Shown here: positions 56,043 to 64,000 of the stretch, piece after piece
How the letters are laid out: every line of letters begins with the position of its first letter
How positions within the stretch are numbered: position 1 is the first letter of the stretch
Source of the DNA: Micromonospora purpureochromogenes
Lineage (GTDB): Bacteria; Actinomycetota; Actinomycetes; Mycobacteriales; Micromonosporaceae
Assembly (NCBI RefSeq): GCF_900091515.1
Contig: NZ_LT607410.1
Span: 3,534,001-3,598,000 of the forward strand
Reading direction: 5' to 3'
Length of the DNA stretch: 64,000 nucleotides
Notes under the pieces: generated by a model
Told to the model about the DNA's origin: nothing
The model's input: only the letters and a program-made list of their open reading frames with translations
Database searches by the model: none
Translations under genes and position numbers: made by a program

Positions 56043-56246
56043 TCAACCGGCGACATCCCCGCGCTTGGCACCCGTGATAAAGCCCGCCCACACCTGCGGG
56101 GTGAAGGTGAGTACGGGTCCTGTTCTGTCCTTGGAGTCGCGTACGGCGACGATGCCGGGGAGGTTGTCGGCGACCTCGACGCAGTCGCCGCCGTTGTCGC
56201 CGCTGCGGGTGCTCTTGCGCCAGCGGGCACCACTGAGGTCAGTCAT
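56043..56246 (-). CDS. DUF397-domain protein
   Basis: A 67-residue protein consisting of one DUF397 domain (ARWRKSTRSGDNGGDCVEVADNL, VAVRDSKDRTGPVLTFTPQVWAGFI). In actinomycetes these are nearly always paired with an XRE regulator of the DUF5753 type, as here: its ATG overlaps the regulator stop by eight bases. The pairs act in development or as antitoxin-like modulators. Confidence 0.92.
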   Translation of the reverse strand: MTDLSGARWRKSTRSGDNGGDCVEVADNLPGIVAVRDSKDRTGPVLTFTPQVWAGFITGAKRGDVAG

Positions 56247-57126
56247 GTCGCGTCTCCCCGACGATGCGCTTGATCATGTCCATCGATTCTGCCTCACCTA
56301 ACGCGAGTCCATCTACACCTTTCCAGGTGTTCTGGTAGGCCGCCAGCTCGTCCGGCTTGTCCAGGTAGAGCGCTCCTGTGAGCGACTCGCTGTAGACAAC
56401 GGACGGCTCGGGCGCCGCTCGACCGCCTTTGGTGGCAGGAAAGTCGAGGATGACGAAGGACCCGGCTACCGCGCCGGGGTGCGGCCCCGCCGCCAGTGGC
56501 ACCACCCGCACCGAGACGTTCGGGAGCTCGGAGATTTGGAGCAGATGATTGAGCTGTCCGGTCATGACACCCGATTCGCCAACCGGTCGACGGAGCACCG
56601 CTTCCGAGAGAACGGCCTCCAGCCGTGGGGGTTTCGGAAGGCGACGAGTCAGCAGGACCTGACGCTGCATGCGCACCTCAACGGCACGTTCCCGTTCCTC
56701 AGTGCTAAGTCGACTGCTCGGGTAGTACAGCCCGAGCGCGTACTGCCGAGTCTGCAGCAGCCCTGGGATCAGCGACTCGTCGTAGCGGCGCAGGTGGGCG
56801 GCGGCGGCTTCCAGCCCGACGTACAGCTCGAACCAGCTCGGCACCGCGTCCCCGTACGCGTGCCACCACCCCTTCGACTTCGTCTCCGCCGCCAGCCCCC
56901 GCATCGCCTCGGTCATCTCCGGCGACACGTGGTACAGCTCGCACATCGCCTTGACGTCGAGCACCCGCACCGGCCCCAGGCCGCTCTCGATGCGCCAGAT
57001 CTTCTGCCGGCTGTACTCAAGCGCTTCGGCGGCGGCGTCCAGGGTCACCCCGGCCTCGGTGCGGAACTGGCGCAGCAGCCGCCCGAGCTGCCGCCGGGGC
57101 ACGGTCGATCCGACATCCTCTGTCAC
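56239..57126 (-). CDS. XRE-family regulator with DUF5753 C-terminal domain
   Basis: A 295-residue regulator. The N-terminal helix-turn-helix is LGRLLRQFRTEAGVTLDAAAEALEYSRQKIWRIESG. The C-terminal DUF5753 sensor region starts near GLEAAAAHLRRYDESLIPGLLQT and includes ISELPNVSVRVVPLAAGPHPG. GTG at 57126 has AGGGAG eight bases upstream and is preferred to the ATG at 57147, which lacks a site. Coupled to DUF397. The 261-bp gap to the next gene probably holds divergent promoters; no clear boxes seen. Confidence 0.9.
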   Translation of the reverse strand: MTEDVGSTVPRRQLGRLLRQFRTEAGVTLDAAAEALEYSRQKIWRIESGLGPVRVLDVKAMCELYHVSPEMTEAMRGLAAETKSKGWWHAYGDAVPSWFELYVGLEAAAAHLRRYDESLIPGLLQTRQYALGLYYPSSRLSTEERERAVEVRMQRQVLLTRRLPKPPRLEAVLSEAVLRRPVGESGVMTGQLNHLLQISELPNVSVRVVPLAAGPHPGAVAGSFVILDFPATKGGRAAPEPSVVYSESLTGALYLDKPDELAAYQNTWKGVDGLALGEAESMDMIKRIVGETRHD

Positions 57127-57387
57127 CCGAGCACTCCCTGATTCCATCCCGCAACACTGCGTAACGCGACCACGTAACTCATATCGGTTGCAGTAAAAGA
57201 AGTCAATGCTTGGGCCAAGAATTCTGCTGTGGAACGTTGCGCCTCCACTGCGCACTGTCACACGATGACTACAAGGCCCTGGTGCCGTACCGCTGATCGC
57301 AAGCTGCGGCGGCAGGGCGGGGTGGGTCCGCGCGTGCGGGGAGGACGAGTGGCCCCACCCCTTCCATCCGACACGAGAGGCAGGCAG

Positions 57388-57657
57388 ATGAGCGTCCGCA
57401 ATCAACGGTCGAGCTACGGCGCTTTGCCGTACACCCCGCTGCTGCCGTGGCAGGTGCGCGAGCGCCGCTTCAAGCTGGTCGGGCTCGGACGCCGCGGCCT
57501 TGAGCCCGACCACGTGTACGCCTTCCTCGACCGGGTCGCCGTGGACATGGCCGCCGTCTACGCGGCCCTGGCCGCGAGCCGGCGGGAAGCCGCCTCCGCC
57601 GTGGAGGCGCTGCGTCGCCAGCAGAGCGGCCGCGCCGATCGGGGATCCGAGGCATGA
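57388..57657 (+). CDS. DivIVA-domain protein
   Basis: An 89-residue protein with the short DivIVA domain (LPWQVRERRFKLVGLGRRGLEPDHVYAFLDRVAVDMAAVY) and a C-terminal helix that may form a coiled coil. Full DivIVA marks hyphal tips; these short copies sit beside XRE/DUF397 pairs in many actinomycetes. ATG at 57388 with GAGAGG; the longer open frame upstream has no site. Coupled by ATGA to the next gene. Confidence 0.85.
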   Translation: MSVRNQRSSYGALPYTPLLPWQVRERRFKLVGLGRRGLEPDHVYAFLDRVAVDMAAVYAALAASRREAASAVEALRRQQSGRADRGSEA

Positions 57658-57905
57658 CCCAGCGGTACGTCATCCACCTGCCGGTGGCCGCCGCCGACCT
57701 GCCCGCCGCGCAGCGCCTGGCCCGGGTGATCGGCCGGTGGCTGCTGGTGCTGCCGCAGACCGATCCGGGGGAGACCACTGTCTCCGCCGAGGACCACCAG
57801 AACGTACGCCATCGGGTCTTCTGCGACCTGCCGATGCCCGGTGGGCGGCGCTGCCTGCTCCGCGCCGACCACGACGGCCCCTGCTCCCGCCGACTGCGCC
57901 GCTGA
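57654..57905 (+). CDS. Hypothetical small protein coupled to the DivIVA-domain gene
   Basis: An 83-residue protein starting in an ATGA overlap. It begins TQRYVIHLPVAAADLPAAQRLARVIGRWLLVLP. Cys-x8-Cys-x10-Cys (FCDLPMPGGRRCLLRADHDGPCSRR) could bind metal. No known family. Conserved placement after a DivIVA-domain gene is the only clue to function. Confidence 0.75.
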   Translation: MTQRYVIHLPVAAADLPAAQRLARVIGRWLLVLPQTDPGETTVSAEDHQNVRHRVFCDLPMPGGRRCLLRADHDGPCSRRLRR

Positions 57906-58019
57906 CCGCCTGCCGCCTATGCTGTCGGCTATCCGTCACTGCGCTGTCAGTTTCTGGTTCGTCTGGTTCGGTGGCGCGGTGGATCTCGTCGACCGGCCGA
58001 TGAACGCGGGTGGCAGCCG

Positions 58020-59519
58020 ATGACAGCGGCGCTCGGTCCGGCCTGGACCGTCAGGCCCGACACCCCGGACGACACCGGCCGGCAGCCCCTGGCCGTGGAG
58101 ACAGTGATCGGTGGACATGCTGCCGCGCTGATCCCCGGCGTCATCACCACCACACCGCACGCCCGCTATCTGGCCCTGCACGCTCGACTCGCGATCGAGG
58201 CGCAGCGGCGGGGCTGGACCGAGGCGCAGGACCTTCGACATTTCCGCGGATTGGTACGTCGGGCCGAGGTCGTGCTGGGCGCGGTGTCGGTGGCCCACGA
58301 CGGGGAAGGCGGGGAGCACCGCGTGCGAGCCGGTTCGATCGGGGTGCACGGGGTGAACACCCTCGGCCGGGAAGTTGGTCGGCTGGGCAATGTCGATGTC
58401 GGCCAGGTCGCCGGGGCCTACAGCGGGGTGCCTGGTGGCTATCTGCCGACGTACGGGGGCATCGAGGCGGTGCTCGGGCTCACCGACGGCCGGCCACTCC
58501 CCACCCCTGGCCCGGCTGCCGACATCGAACAGCTGTCCGCCTTGGACGAGGTGCTGGACCTGGCCGAGCGGGCGCCAACCCTCTCGACGGCGGACCTCCG
58601 CGCTCTCCGCCATCTGTGCGTGTGCGGCATCGGCGACGCGCCGGACGGCCAGTGCGTGCGACGGGCCTACTTCGGCGGCGGCTCGGGGTATGCCCGGACG
58701 CATCGGCTGAGCGCCTCACTGCTGGTCGGGGCATTGGCCGGTCAGCAGGCGGGCCCGTCCATCGACACCTTCATGGATCGGTGGTGCTGTTTCCGTCCAG
58801 GCATGCGTGACCTGCTCGACGACGAGCTGTACACCCACGCTCTCCTGTGGCGGGGTGGGCTGCTGCGGAACTGGTTCGTGTGGGCATGGCGGCTGATCTG
58901 GGCCCGCCTGGTGTCACCACTGACGAACACCGGCACGCTGGAGGAGGCGATCGCGGCATTCGTACGCGACCTTCCGGACGCCACCGTCCGCCAGGCGCTT
59001 GTCGACGATCTGCCGCTGCTCGTGGACGCTGTCGGTACGCCGCTGCCGGTCGAGCACGACCTGTACCGCGAGCGGCTGGAGGCGGACCGCTGGAGCGTGC
59101 TCGGCATGTTGCGGCTCCTCGCCGTCGGCGCCCGGCGGCTCGATCACCTCGACCCAGTCAGCCGGGACGCCTTCGTCGGCTCGGTACCGGACGACCTCGG
59201 CCCGGCGTACGTCGCCGCCTGGCTCGCCCGCGACGCCGACCGACGCCTGGCCGACGCCGTCTCCGACCTGGCGGCCATGCTGTTCCAGCGTGCCGAATCC
59301 GTCAGCCGGCAGAAGATGCAGTGGACCCGGTACGGGCTGCGCCTTCCCACTCGCCTGCGTCGGGTCGGGGACCGGTGGCGACTGGAGGGACGGGAGGGCA
59401 GCGGTGCCGTCTCACTACGGTTGCCTACCTTCACCAGCGTCATGCGGCAACTGGGCGTCCTAGCGCGCGACGGTGAGACGTGGGCCGCCGGCCGTTACGC
59501 CGCCGAGGTGATGTCGTGA
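58020..59519 (+). CDS. Unknown protein, first gene of a four-gene PLD-containing module
   Basis: A 499-residue soluble protein I cannot assign to a family. Notable stretches: GVNTLGREVGRLGNVDVGQVAGAY, a Cys cluster LRHLCVCGIGDAPDGQCVRRAYFGGG, two Trp-rich helices (LLRNWFVWAWRLIWARL) that look buried rather than membrane-spanning, and a C-terminal part (LFQRAESVSRQKMQWTRYGLRLP). ATG at 58020, weak GGGTGG site. Its stop overlaps the GTG of the large PLD-like gene, so the two products are probably made together. Confidence 0.8.
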   Translation: MTAALGPAWTVRPDTPDDTGRQPLAVETVIGGHAAALIPGVITTTPHARYLALHARLAIEAQRRGWTEAQDLRHFRGLVRRAEVVLGAVSVAHDGEGGEHRVRAGSIGVHGVNTLGREVGRLGNVDVGQVAGAYSGVPGGYLPTYGGIEAVLGLTDGRPLPTPGPAADIEQLSALDEVLDLAERAPTLSTADLRALRHLCVCGIGDAPDGQCVRRAYFGGGSGYARTHRLSASLLVGALAGQQAGPSIDTFMDRWCCFRPGMRDLLDDELYTHALLWRGGLLRNWFVWAWRLIWARLVSPLTNTGTLEEAIAAFVRDLPDATVRQALVDDLPLLVDAVGTPLPVEHDLYRERLEADRWSVLGMLRLLAVGARRLDHLDPVSRDAFVGSVPDDLGPAYVAAWLARDADRRLADAVSDLAAMLFQRAESVSRQKMQWTRYGLRLPTRLRRVGDRWRLEGREGSGAVSLRLPTFTSVMRQLGVLARDGETWAAGRYAAEVMS

Positions 59520-61990
59520 CCGAGTGGGACGAACTTCGGGGCGCCGCTCCACCCGCGCTGCTGCGCCGCCGCCCGCTTGCCGACGCAGAAGAGGTTCTCG
59601 TCCTCACCTACACCTGTGACCTGTCCTTCTTCGAGGACGTCTGTCTGCGTGAGGCCCAGGCGGTCCGGGCTCGTACCACCGTGCTGTACGACGCCGATCA
59701 GCTCACCCAGGGGCCGCGCCGGCCCGACTACCTGGCCCTGCCGGTCGTCTGCAAGGCAGGCGGAGCATTTCATCCGAAGCTCGTCGTGATCGCCTCCGAG
59801 GTCGACGCGGTGGTGGCCATCGGCTCGGGCAACGCGACCGCCTCGGGCTGGCACCACAACGCGGAGGTCTGGACGTTGCTGCCTGGCGACGGTCCCACCG
59901 CACCGGCGCTCTTCCACGACCTCGCCGACTGGCTGCGCCGGCTGCCTGAGGCGGTCTGGATGGAGGACCTCGGGCAGGAACGCCTCGAACGGGTCGCCGA
60001 CCTGCTCACCACCCGTCCGGCCGACGCGGAGCCGGGCCAGCCTCTGCTGGTGACGACGGCGGTACGCCCGATCGTCGAACAGCTTCCCGTCCCCGATTCA
60101 CCGGTGACGTCGCTCGCGGTCGCCGCTCCCTTCTTCGACCCTGGCGCAGCGGCGCTGGGCCGTCTGGTCGACCGGTTCACCGCGGACCAGCTGCACCTCC
60201 TGCTCACCCGGGACGTGCAGTGCGACGTCGACTCCCTTGCCGAGGTGCTGAAGCGGGCTCCCGGCGGCACCGTCAGCACGCCGGAGAGCAGCCGTTACCA
60301 CCACGGAAAGATCGTGGAATGGCGGACGGCGGACCGCGCTTGGGCGCTGACCGGCAGCGCCAACTGCAGCAAGGCGGCGCTGATCGACACCATGGCCACC
60401 GGCGGCAACTGTGAACTCGGGTTGCTGACCACGGTCGACGAATCGCTGATCGACGCGGTGCCGGACCGGCCGGTGGATCTCTCGCAGCCGGACGATCTGC
60501 ACGTACGGGAACCTGGCCCGCATGCCGCGACAAGCACTGCCCTGCGCGTTCTCGGTGTCCGAGTGGGTGCCGAACGCGTGGAGGCGACGGTCCTCGCCGG
60601 CGACGGCCTCGCCCCCTCCTGGCTGGCGGTGGCGGATCTGCGACTCGACCATGAACGCAGTGATGGCAAGCTGCACCGCTACACCGCAGCTGTCACCCCC
60701 GATTGGGCCGTGATCGCCAATGGGTTGGCGACGGCACACGTCGTCACGGACGCGGGAGCCCAGATCCGCGACGTCGTCGTGACAGACGTGACGGCCGCGC
60801 TGTCCCGTATCGACCGGCCATCTCCGCTGGAACACACCTCGCTTCCCCTGGTCGTCGCCGACCAGGCGCACATGGCCGCGCTGTTCGAGGCGCTCACCCA
60901 CCTGGCCTCGGTCCGCCCGGACCGTATCGCGGCACCTCCCGGAACCTCGCGGCGGCGGCAGGTGGAAGGGCGGATCAAGACGGCGGTCGGGCCGGCCCTG
61001 CTGCGTTTTGCCCTTGGATTGGAAGCTGGCCGGCCCGCCTCGCCCGATGACGACGTCATCTTCGACGGTCCGCGCCACCCCGAGCTCGAACCGTCCTCCA
61101 CCGGAAAGGGGCATTTGGGCAGCGGGCCGGACAGCCCTCCGACCCACCCGGAGACGGTGGCCACTGTCCTGGACGCGCTCACGGAGCGCCAGCGCAAACA
61201 GCTGCGCCGCGACGTCGTCAGCCTGGTCGACGCCTCGGAGGAGTGGCCCCTACCAGCAAAGCTGGCCGCCAGCCGTCTGGTGCTGACCCTCACCGCCGGC
61301 GGACTGTGGCCGGACGCGACCGAATGGTCCGCCATCCTCTACTGGGTGGTGGTCCAGCTCCGGGTGGCTGACCGGGAGGAGAGCCTTGATGGCGAGCACA
61401 GCGCACTGGCCACCATCGGGCTCGTCGCGCTGCGCCGCGGCATCGACCTCCGCGATGAGCCGGACCACCAACTCGGCACCCGGTTCGAAGAGTTACGGAT
61501 CGCGTACCAAGCACGGACGACGTGGCTCTCGGCGGCACCGGCCGAGACAGTCCGCCGGTACGCCGTCGGCCTGGGCGGGCGTACCCTCGGCCGGTTGTTC
61601 GAACGGACCGACTTCGTCGCGGAGCTGCGCTGGATCCTTGGCCGCACCGCCCTGCACGACGCCGTGGACCGGCTCCACGGCGCGTACCTCGACGAAGGCT
61701 CGACGATTCGCGTAACCCTGGGACGCAGTACCCGACTGGCAGTCATCGGCGCCTTGGACGCTCTGCGCGACTTCCCCGACGCGCACGTGGCATCCGAGGA
61801 CGGGCCAGAGGTGCACGGCTGGTGGAACGGCCGACGTCTGCTGCTGGTGACGCGATCAGGTGCGACCTGGCGGGCGGAAGTCTGGTCGAACCTGATGACC
61901 GGCATCGCCACCTACTCGCGGGGCACACCCCTGCGGCCCGCGGACCGACGATGGACGGCGTCGAGCCCGGAGAACGCCCTCGGGACGTGA
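59516..61990 (+). CDS. Large phospholipase D-like protein (two HxK motifs)
   Basis: An 824-residue protein. The first 290 residues form a PLD-type pair of half-sites: FHPKLVVI...IGSGNATASG (about 84-108) and HHGKIVEW...TGSANCSKAAL (about 262-287), both with HxK and the GSxN motif. This PLD group in bacteria is mostly DNase (as in DISARM DrmC or helicase-linked nucleases) rather than lipase. Residues 290-824 are unassigned and mostly helical. No signal peptide, so intracellular. GTG start overlaps the preceding stop. Nuclease role inferred. Confidence 0.82.
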   Translation: MTEWDELRGAAPPALLRRRPLADAEEVLVLTYTCDLSFFEDVCLREAQAVRARTTVLYDADQLTQGPRRPDYLALPVVCKAGGAFHPKLVVIASEVDAVVAIGSGNATASGWHHNAEVWTLLPGDGPTAPALFHDLADWLRRLPEAVWMEDLGQERLERVADLLTTRPADAEPGQPLLVTTAVRPIVEQLPVPDSPVTSLAVAAPFFDPGAAALGRLVDRFTADQLHLLLTRDVQCDVDSLAEVLKRAPGGTVSTPESSRYHHGKIVEWRTADRAWALTGSANCSKAALIDTMATGGNCELGLLTTVDESLIDAVPDRPVDLSQPDDLHVREPGPHAATSTALRVLGVRVGAERVEATVLAGDGLAPSWLAVADLRLDHERSDGKLHRYTAAVTPDWAVIANGLATAHVVTDAGAQIRDVVVTDVTAALSRIDRPSPLEHTSLPLVVADQAHMAALFEALTHLASVRPDRIAAPPGTSRRRQVEGRIKTAVGPALLRFALGLEAGRPASPDDDVIFDGPRHPELEPSSTGKGHLGSGPDSPPTHPETVATVLDALTERQRKQLRRDVVSLVDASEEWPLPAKLAASRLVLTLTAGGLWPDATEWSAILYWVVVQLRVADREESLDGEHSALATIGLVALRRGIDLRDEPDHQLGTRFEELRIAYQARTTWLSAAPAETVRRYAVGLGGRTLGRLFERTDFVAELRWILGRTALHDAVDRLHGAYLDEGSTIRVTLGRSTRLAVIGALDALRDFPDAHVASEDGPEVHGWWNGRRLLLVTRSGATWRAEVWSNLMTGIATYSRGTPLRPADRRWTASSPENALGT

Positions 61991-62031
61991 CGACACTGCC
62001 CTAACTCATTCCCATGGGGAGGAGGCCGACC

Positions 62032-62715
62032 ATGACGGTTCTGACAATCGCCGAGCGGATCGTGCAGGAGTTGCTGCGGGCCAAGGTCGCGCTGGACGAC
62101 GACGAGTTGGCCCGACGGCTCGATGTGCAGCCGCGTCAGACCATCAACCAGGCGTGCCGCCGGCTCGAACAGAGCCGACGGGTCCGCCGGTTCGTCGGCC
62201 CCTACGGGAAAATCGTCAACGAACTCCGGCAGGGCACTGTCCCCGCAGTGCCGATCGTCGCGCAGGAGGTCCGCCTCGAACCCGCCGCCGGCGACAGTGC
62301 GGCACAACGGCACGCCGAAGGCGTGATGCTCGCGCTGCTGGCGGAACGGCTGGGCTGTTCGCTCCAGCCTCGCAGATTCGCGTTGGAGGACGGATCGAGG
62401 GTCGAGATCGACGGGACCGACGAAAACTTGAGCGTGCTCGTCGAGGCCTGGGCCCATCAAGGGCCGCCGAAGTCCGCCCAGAAACACAAGGTGTTGGCAG
62501 ACGCCTTCCGTCTGATGTTCGTCGCGTCGACTCTGCCGACGCCGCCGCGCCTCGTGTTGTGCCTGTCCGACCCGGCCGCGGCCCACCACTTCACGAGCGC
62601 GCGGTCGTGGGCGGCCACCGCCTTGCGTGCCTTTGGCGTCGACGTCGAGGTCGTCGAGCTTCCGGCCGAGGTGAAGGCCCAAGTACTGGCCGCCCAGAAC
62701 CGCCAGTACCGGTGA
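62032..62715 (+). CDS. Winged-helix protein with possible PD-(D/E)xK-like core
   Basis: A 227-residue protein with GGGGAGGAGG before ATG, 41 bp after the PLD gene. Residues 5-60 form a winged helix (ERIVQELLRAKVALDDDELARRLDVQPRQTINQACRRLE). The remainder has RVEIDGTDENLSVLVEAWAHQGPPK then SAQKHKVLADAFRL: an acidic residue, a strand with Glu, and downstream lysines on a helix, like PD-(D/E)xK nucleases with a migrated lysine. Could be a nuclease or a DNA-binding regulator of the module; the assignment is tentative. Confidence 0.7.
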   Translation: MTVLTIAERIVQELLRAKVALDDDELARRLDVQPRQTINQACRRLEQSRRVRRFVGPYGKIVNELRQGTVPAVPIVAQEVRLEPAAGDSAAQRHAEGVMLALLAERLGCSLQPRRFALEDGSRVEIDGTDENLSVLVEAWAHQGPPKSAQKHKVLADAFRLMFVASTLPTPPRLVLCLSDPAAAHHFTSARSWAATALRAFGVDVEVVELPAEVKAQVLAAQNRQYR

Positions 62716-62894
62716 CGTCCGTCCCGCCGCGCCGGTCGAGACCACCGACGAATCAGGCTCCAATTGGTGACGAGAACGGAGCGGCCGTCAGTGCCTGGCA
62801 GCTGCTCCGGCCACGCGCCTGCCCCGATCGCACGCGCCGCTCACGGGTGCCGGTCCGGGGTGGACGTCCGGACGTGGCCTCGAGATGATGCCTT

Positions 62895-63872
62895 GTGCGG
62901 TTTCTGCGGGAACAGGTGATCCAGACCATCTGCGCGCAGGCGCAGGGCAGGCGGATCGAGGCCGCCGTCGCGTACGCCGGGCATGGCGCACTCGACCTGC
63001 TGCCCCTCTCAACGGGCGACCTCATCGTCGTCAACGGCAGCCGAAACGCGCTGGCCAACGGCGCGACGTCCGCCGCGCTGTTGCGTGACTGGTTCGACCG
63101 GGGCGTTCACGTCTACGTCCACGAGACGCTGCACGCGAAGGTTTTTGTGGTCGGGCGGACTGCATACGTAGGCTCGGCGAACCTGTCGAGGCGAGCACAC
63201 GAGGACCACACGGTCGAGGCCGCGATGCAGACCACCGACCCCGGGATCGTGGCAGAAGCCCGAGCATTCGTACGACGGCTGGCCGACAACTCCACACCCG
63301 TCTCTGAGGAGTGGTTCACCTGGGCGGAGACGGTCCGCGTGACAGGTCGCAACGCCATCCTGTGGAATCCTGAGCCGATCTTCTTGCCCACCGTGCCCTT
63401 TGACATTTGGGTGGGTCCATGGGAATACGTCGGTTTCGCCGACGAGGAGGAGAAGCTGGCGGAAGAGGGTCGCCGGGCCCACCGGGTGCCTGGCGGTCGG
63501 TACGACACGGTGATTCTGGGTGAGGACCTTGACGCGGTGGAGCGTCTCGAGGAGCCCGACATGGCCGTGCTCATCGGCGATGGCCGCAGCAAGGTCCAGG
63601 TCGTGAAATTCCTGGAGCGCCGAGCCAACAAGCGGGCGGCGATGGGCTTCTACCGTTCCGACAAGCAGGCTGTCACGCTGAAGCCCAGCGAGCTGGCCGA
63701 TGTTCTCGGCACCACGGTCCAAGAGTTGCGGCAGGGATGGTTCCGCGCCGACGGGGCGCGACGTCAGGCCCTCCTCGAGCGCTTCGACCTGCCGTCACTG
63801 CCGGCCCGCTCTGGGACCTCGAGCCGTGGTGACCGGCCCGGCTTGCGCGCCGCTCGTCGGGCGAAGGCATAA
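62895..63872 (+). CDS. Small phospholipase D-like protein (one HxK motif)
   Basis: A 325-residue protein. The PLD half-site HETLHAKVFVVG...YVGSANLSRRA is at about residues 76-99, with one HxK, so it would work as a dimer, as in Nuc/BfiI-type endonucleases. Residues 100-325 (including GRYDTVILGEDLDAVERL and DMAVLIGDGRSKVQVVKF) match no family I know. GTG start at 62895 after a 179-bp gap without a gene. Fourth gene of the module; likely DNase, inferred from the PLD subgroup and neighbours. Confidence 0.8.
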   Translation: MRFLREQVIQTICAQAQGRRIEAAVAYAGHGALDLLPLSTGDLIVVNGSRNALANGATSAALLRDWFDRGVHVYVHETLHAKVFVVGRTAYVGSANLSRRAHEDHTVEAAMQTTDPGIVAEARAFVRRLADNSTPVSEEWFTWAETVRVTGRNAILWNPEPIFLPTVPFDIWVGPWEYVGFADEEEKLAEEGRRAHRVPGGRYDTVILGEDLDAVERLEEPDMAVLIGDGRSKVQVVKFLERRANKRAAMGFYRSDKQAVTLKPSELADVLGTTVQELRQGWFRADGARRQALLERFDLPSLPARSGTSSRGDRPGLRAARRAKA

Positions 63873-64000
63873 GAGCTCCCGCTCCTTCTGCCACAGCACC
63901 TCGTCGTCGATTTCCTCGTACTCGGGCCGCACCGGCGGGGCCAGCCGGTACAGACGGCCGCCGTCATGAAGGAACCCTGCGCCAGTGGCAGTCCGACCAG
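63795..64000 (-). CDS. C-terminal part of a convergent gene running off the right edge
   Basis: On the minus strand an open frame enters from base 64000 and reads ...GAGFLHDGGRLYRLAPPVRP EYEEIDDEVLWQKERELL..., then a low-complexity tail to TGA at 63795. The first part has protein-like composition with conserved-looking hydrophobic and acidic pattern. It overlaps the 3' end of the PLD gene by 78 bp. Product unknown; N-terminus lies outside the window. Confidence 0.5.
   Translation of the reverse strand, partial: GRTATGAGFLHDGGRLYRLAPPVRPEYEEIDDEVLWQKERELLCLRPTSGAQAGPVTTARGPRAGRQ

Overview
The window is high-GC actinobacterial DNA. Gene density, GTG/TTG starts, many 4-base start/stop overlaps and the protein families point to a Micromonosporaceae-like organism (Micromonospora or a relative). 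This assignment is inferred from family content only; there is no rRNA in the window.

Layout. (1) 1-7.8 kb: a SapB/AmfS-type class III lanthipeptide locus on the minus strand. It has a RamC-like LanKC synthetase, two almost identical 39-residue precursors in tandem, a hairpin, then two ABC exporter half-transporters, next to two LuxR-type response regulators on the plus strand. (2) 8-16 kb: a TetR/MFS pair divergent from a flavin monooxygenase around a clear 23-bp operator; a HAD phosphatase divergent from a ROK regulator; a DrrAB-type exporter. (3) 16.4-20.2 kb: a RecQ helicase and a secreted N-acetylmuramoyl-L-alanine amidase. (4) 20.2-28.9 kb: a tightly overlapping minus-strand operon for uptake and catabolism of sugar acids (binding protein, two permeases, galactonate-type and mannonate-type dehydratases, KDPG aldolase, KDG kinase, gluconokinase), with a divergent FadR-type regulator. 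(5) 29-36 kb: a secreted trypsin, then a SARP regulator preceded by 11-bp-spaced repeats and a coupled operon of aromatic-polyketide tailoring genes (an ABM-ABM-flavin monooxygenase fusion, an ABM protein, a P450, a double-domain TcmI-type cyclase). No ketosynthase, chain-length factor or ACP is present. (6) 36-42 kb: an SMC-like ATPase with a zinc-hook CPVC motif coupled to a small helical protein, an RNase H-fold protein, and exported/lipoprotein genes. (7) 42-56 kb: a defence-like island with an HTH-methylase-like protein, a complete type I restriction-modification operon (hsdM-hsdS-hsdR), a small membrane protein, a Ser/Thr kinase and a large membrane NACHT ATPase; hsdS and the NACHT gene are visibly lower in GC. 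(8) 56-58 kb: an XRE/DUF397 pair, a DivIVA-domain protein and a small partner. (9) 58-63.9 kb: an unrecognised four-gene set with two phospholipase-D-like proteins, a winged-helix protein with a possible nuclease-like core, and a 499-residue protein of unknown family. This last set, with the SMC-like ATPase group and the kinase/NACHT pair, is the best candidate for an undescribed (probably defence) system.

The SapB-type peptide is expected to act as a surfactant morphogen in aerial growth; the sugar-acid operon feeds pyruvate and glyceraldehyde-3-phosphate into central metabolism; the tailoring cassette should act on an aromatic polyketide made elsewhere; the right third is mainly genome-defence and accessory content.
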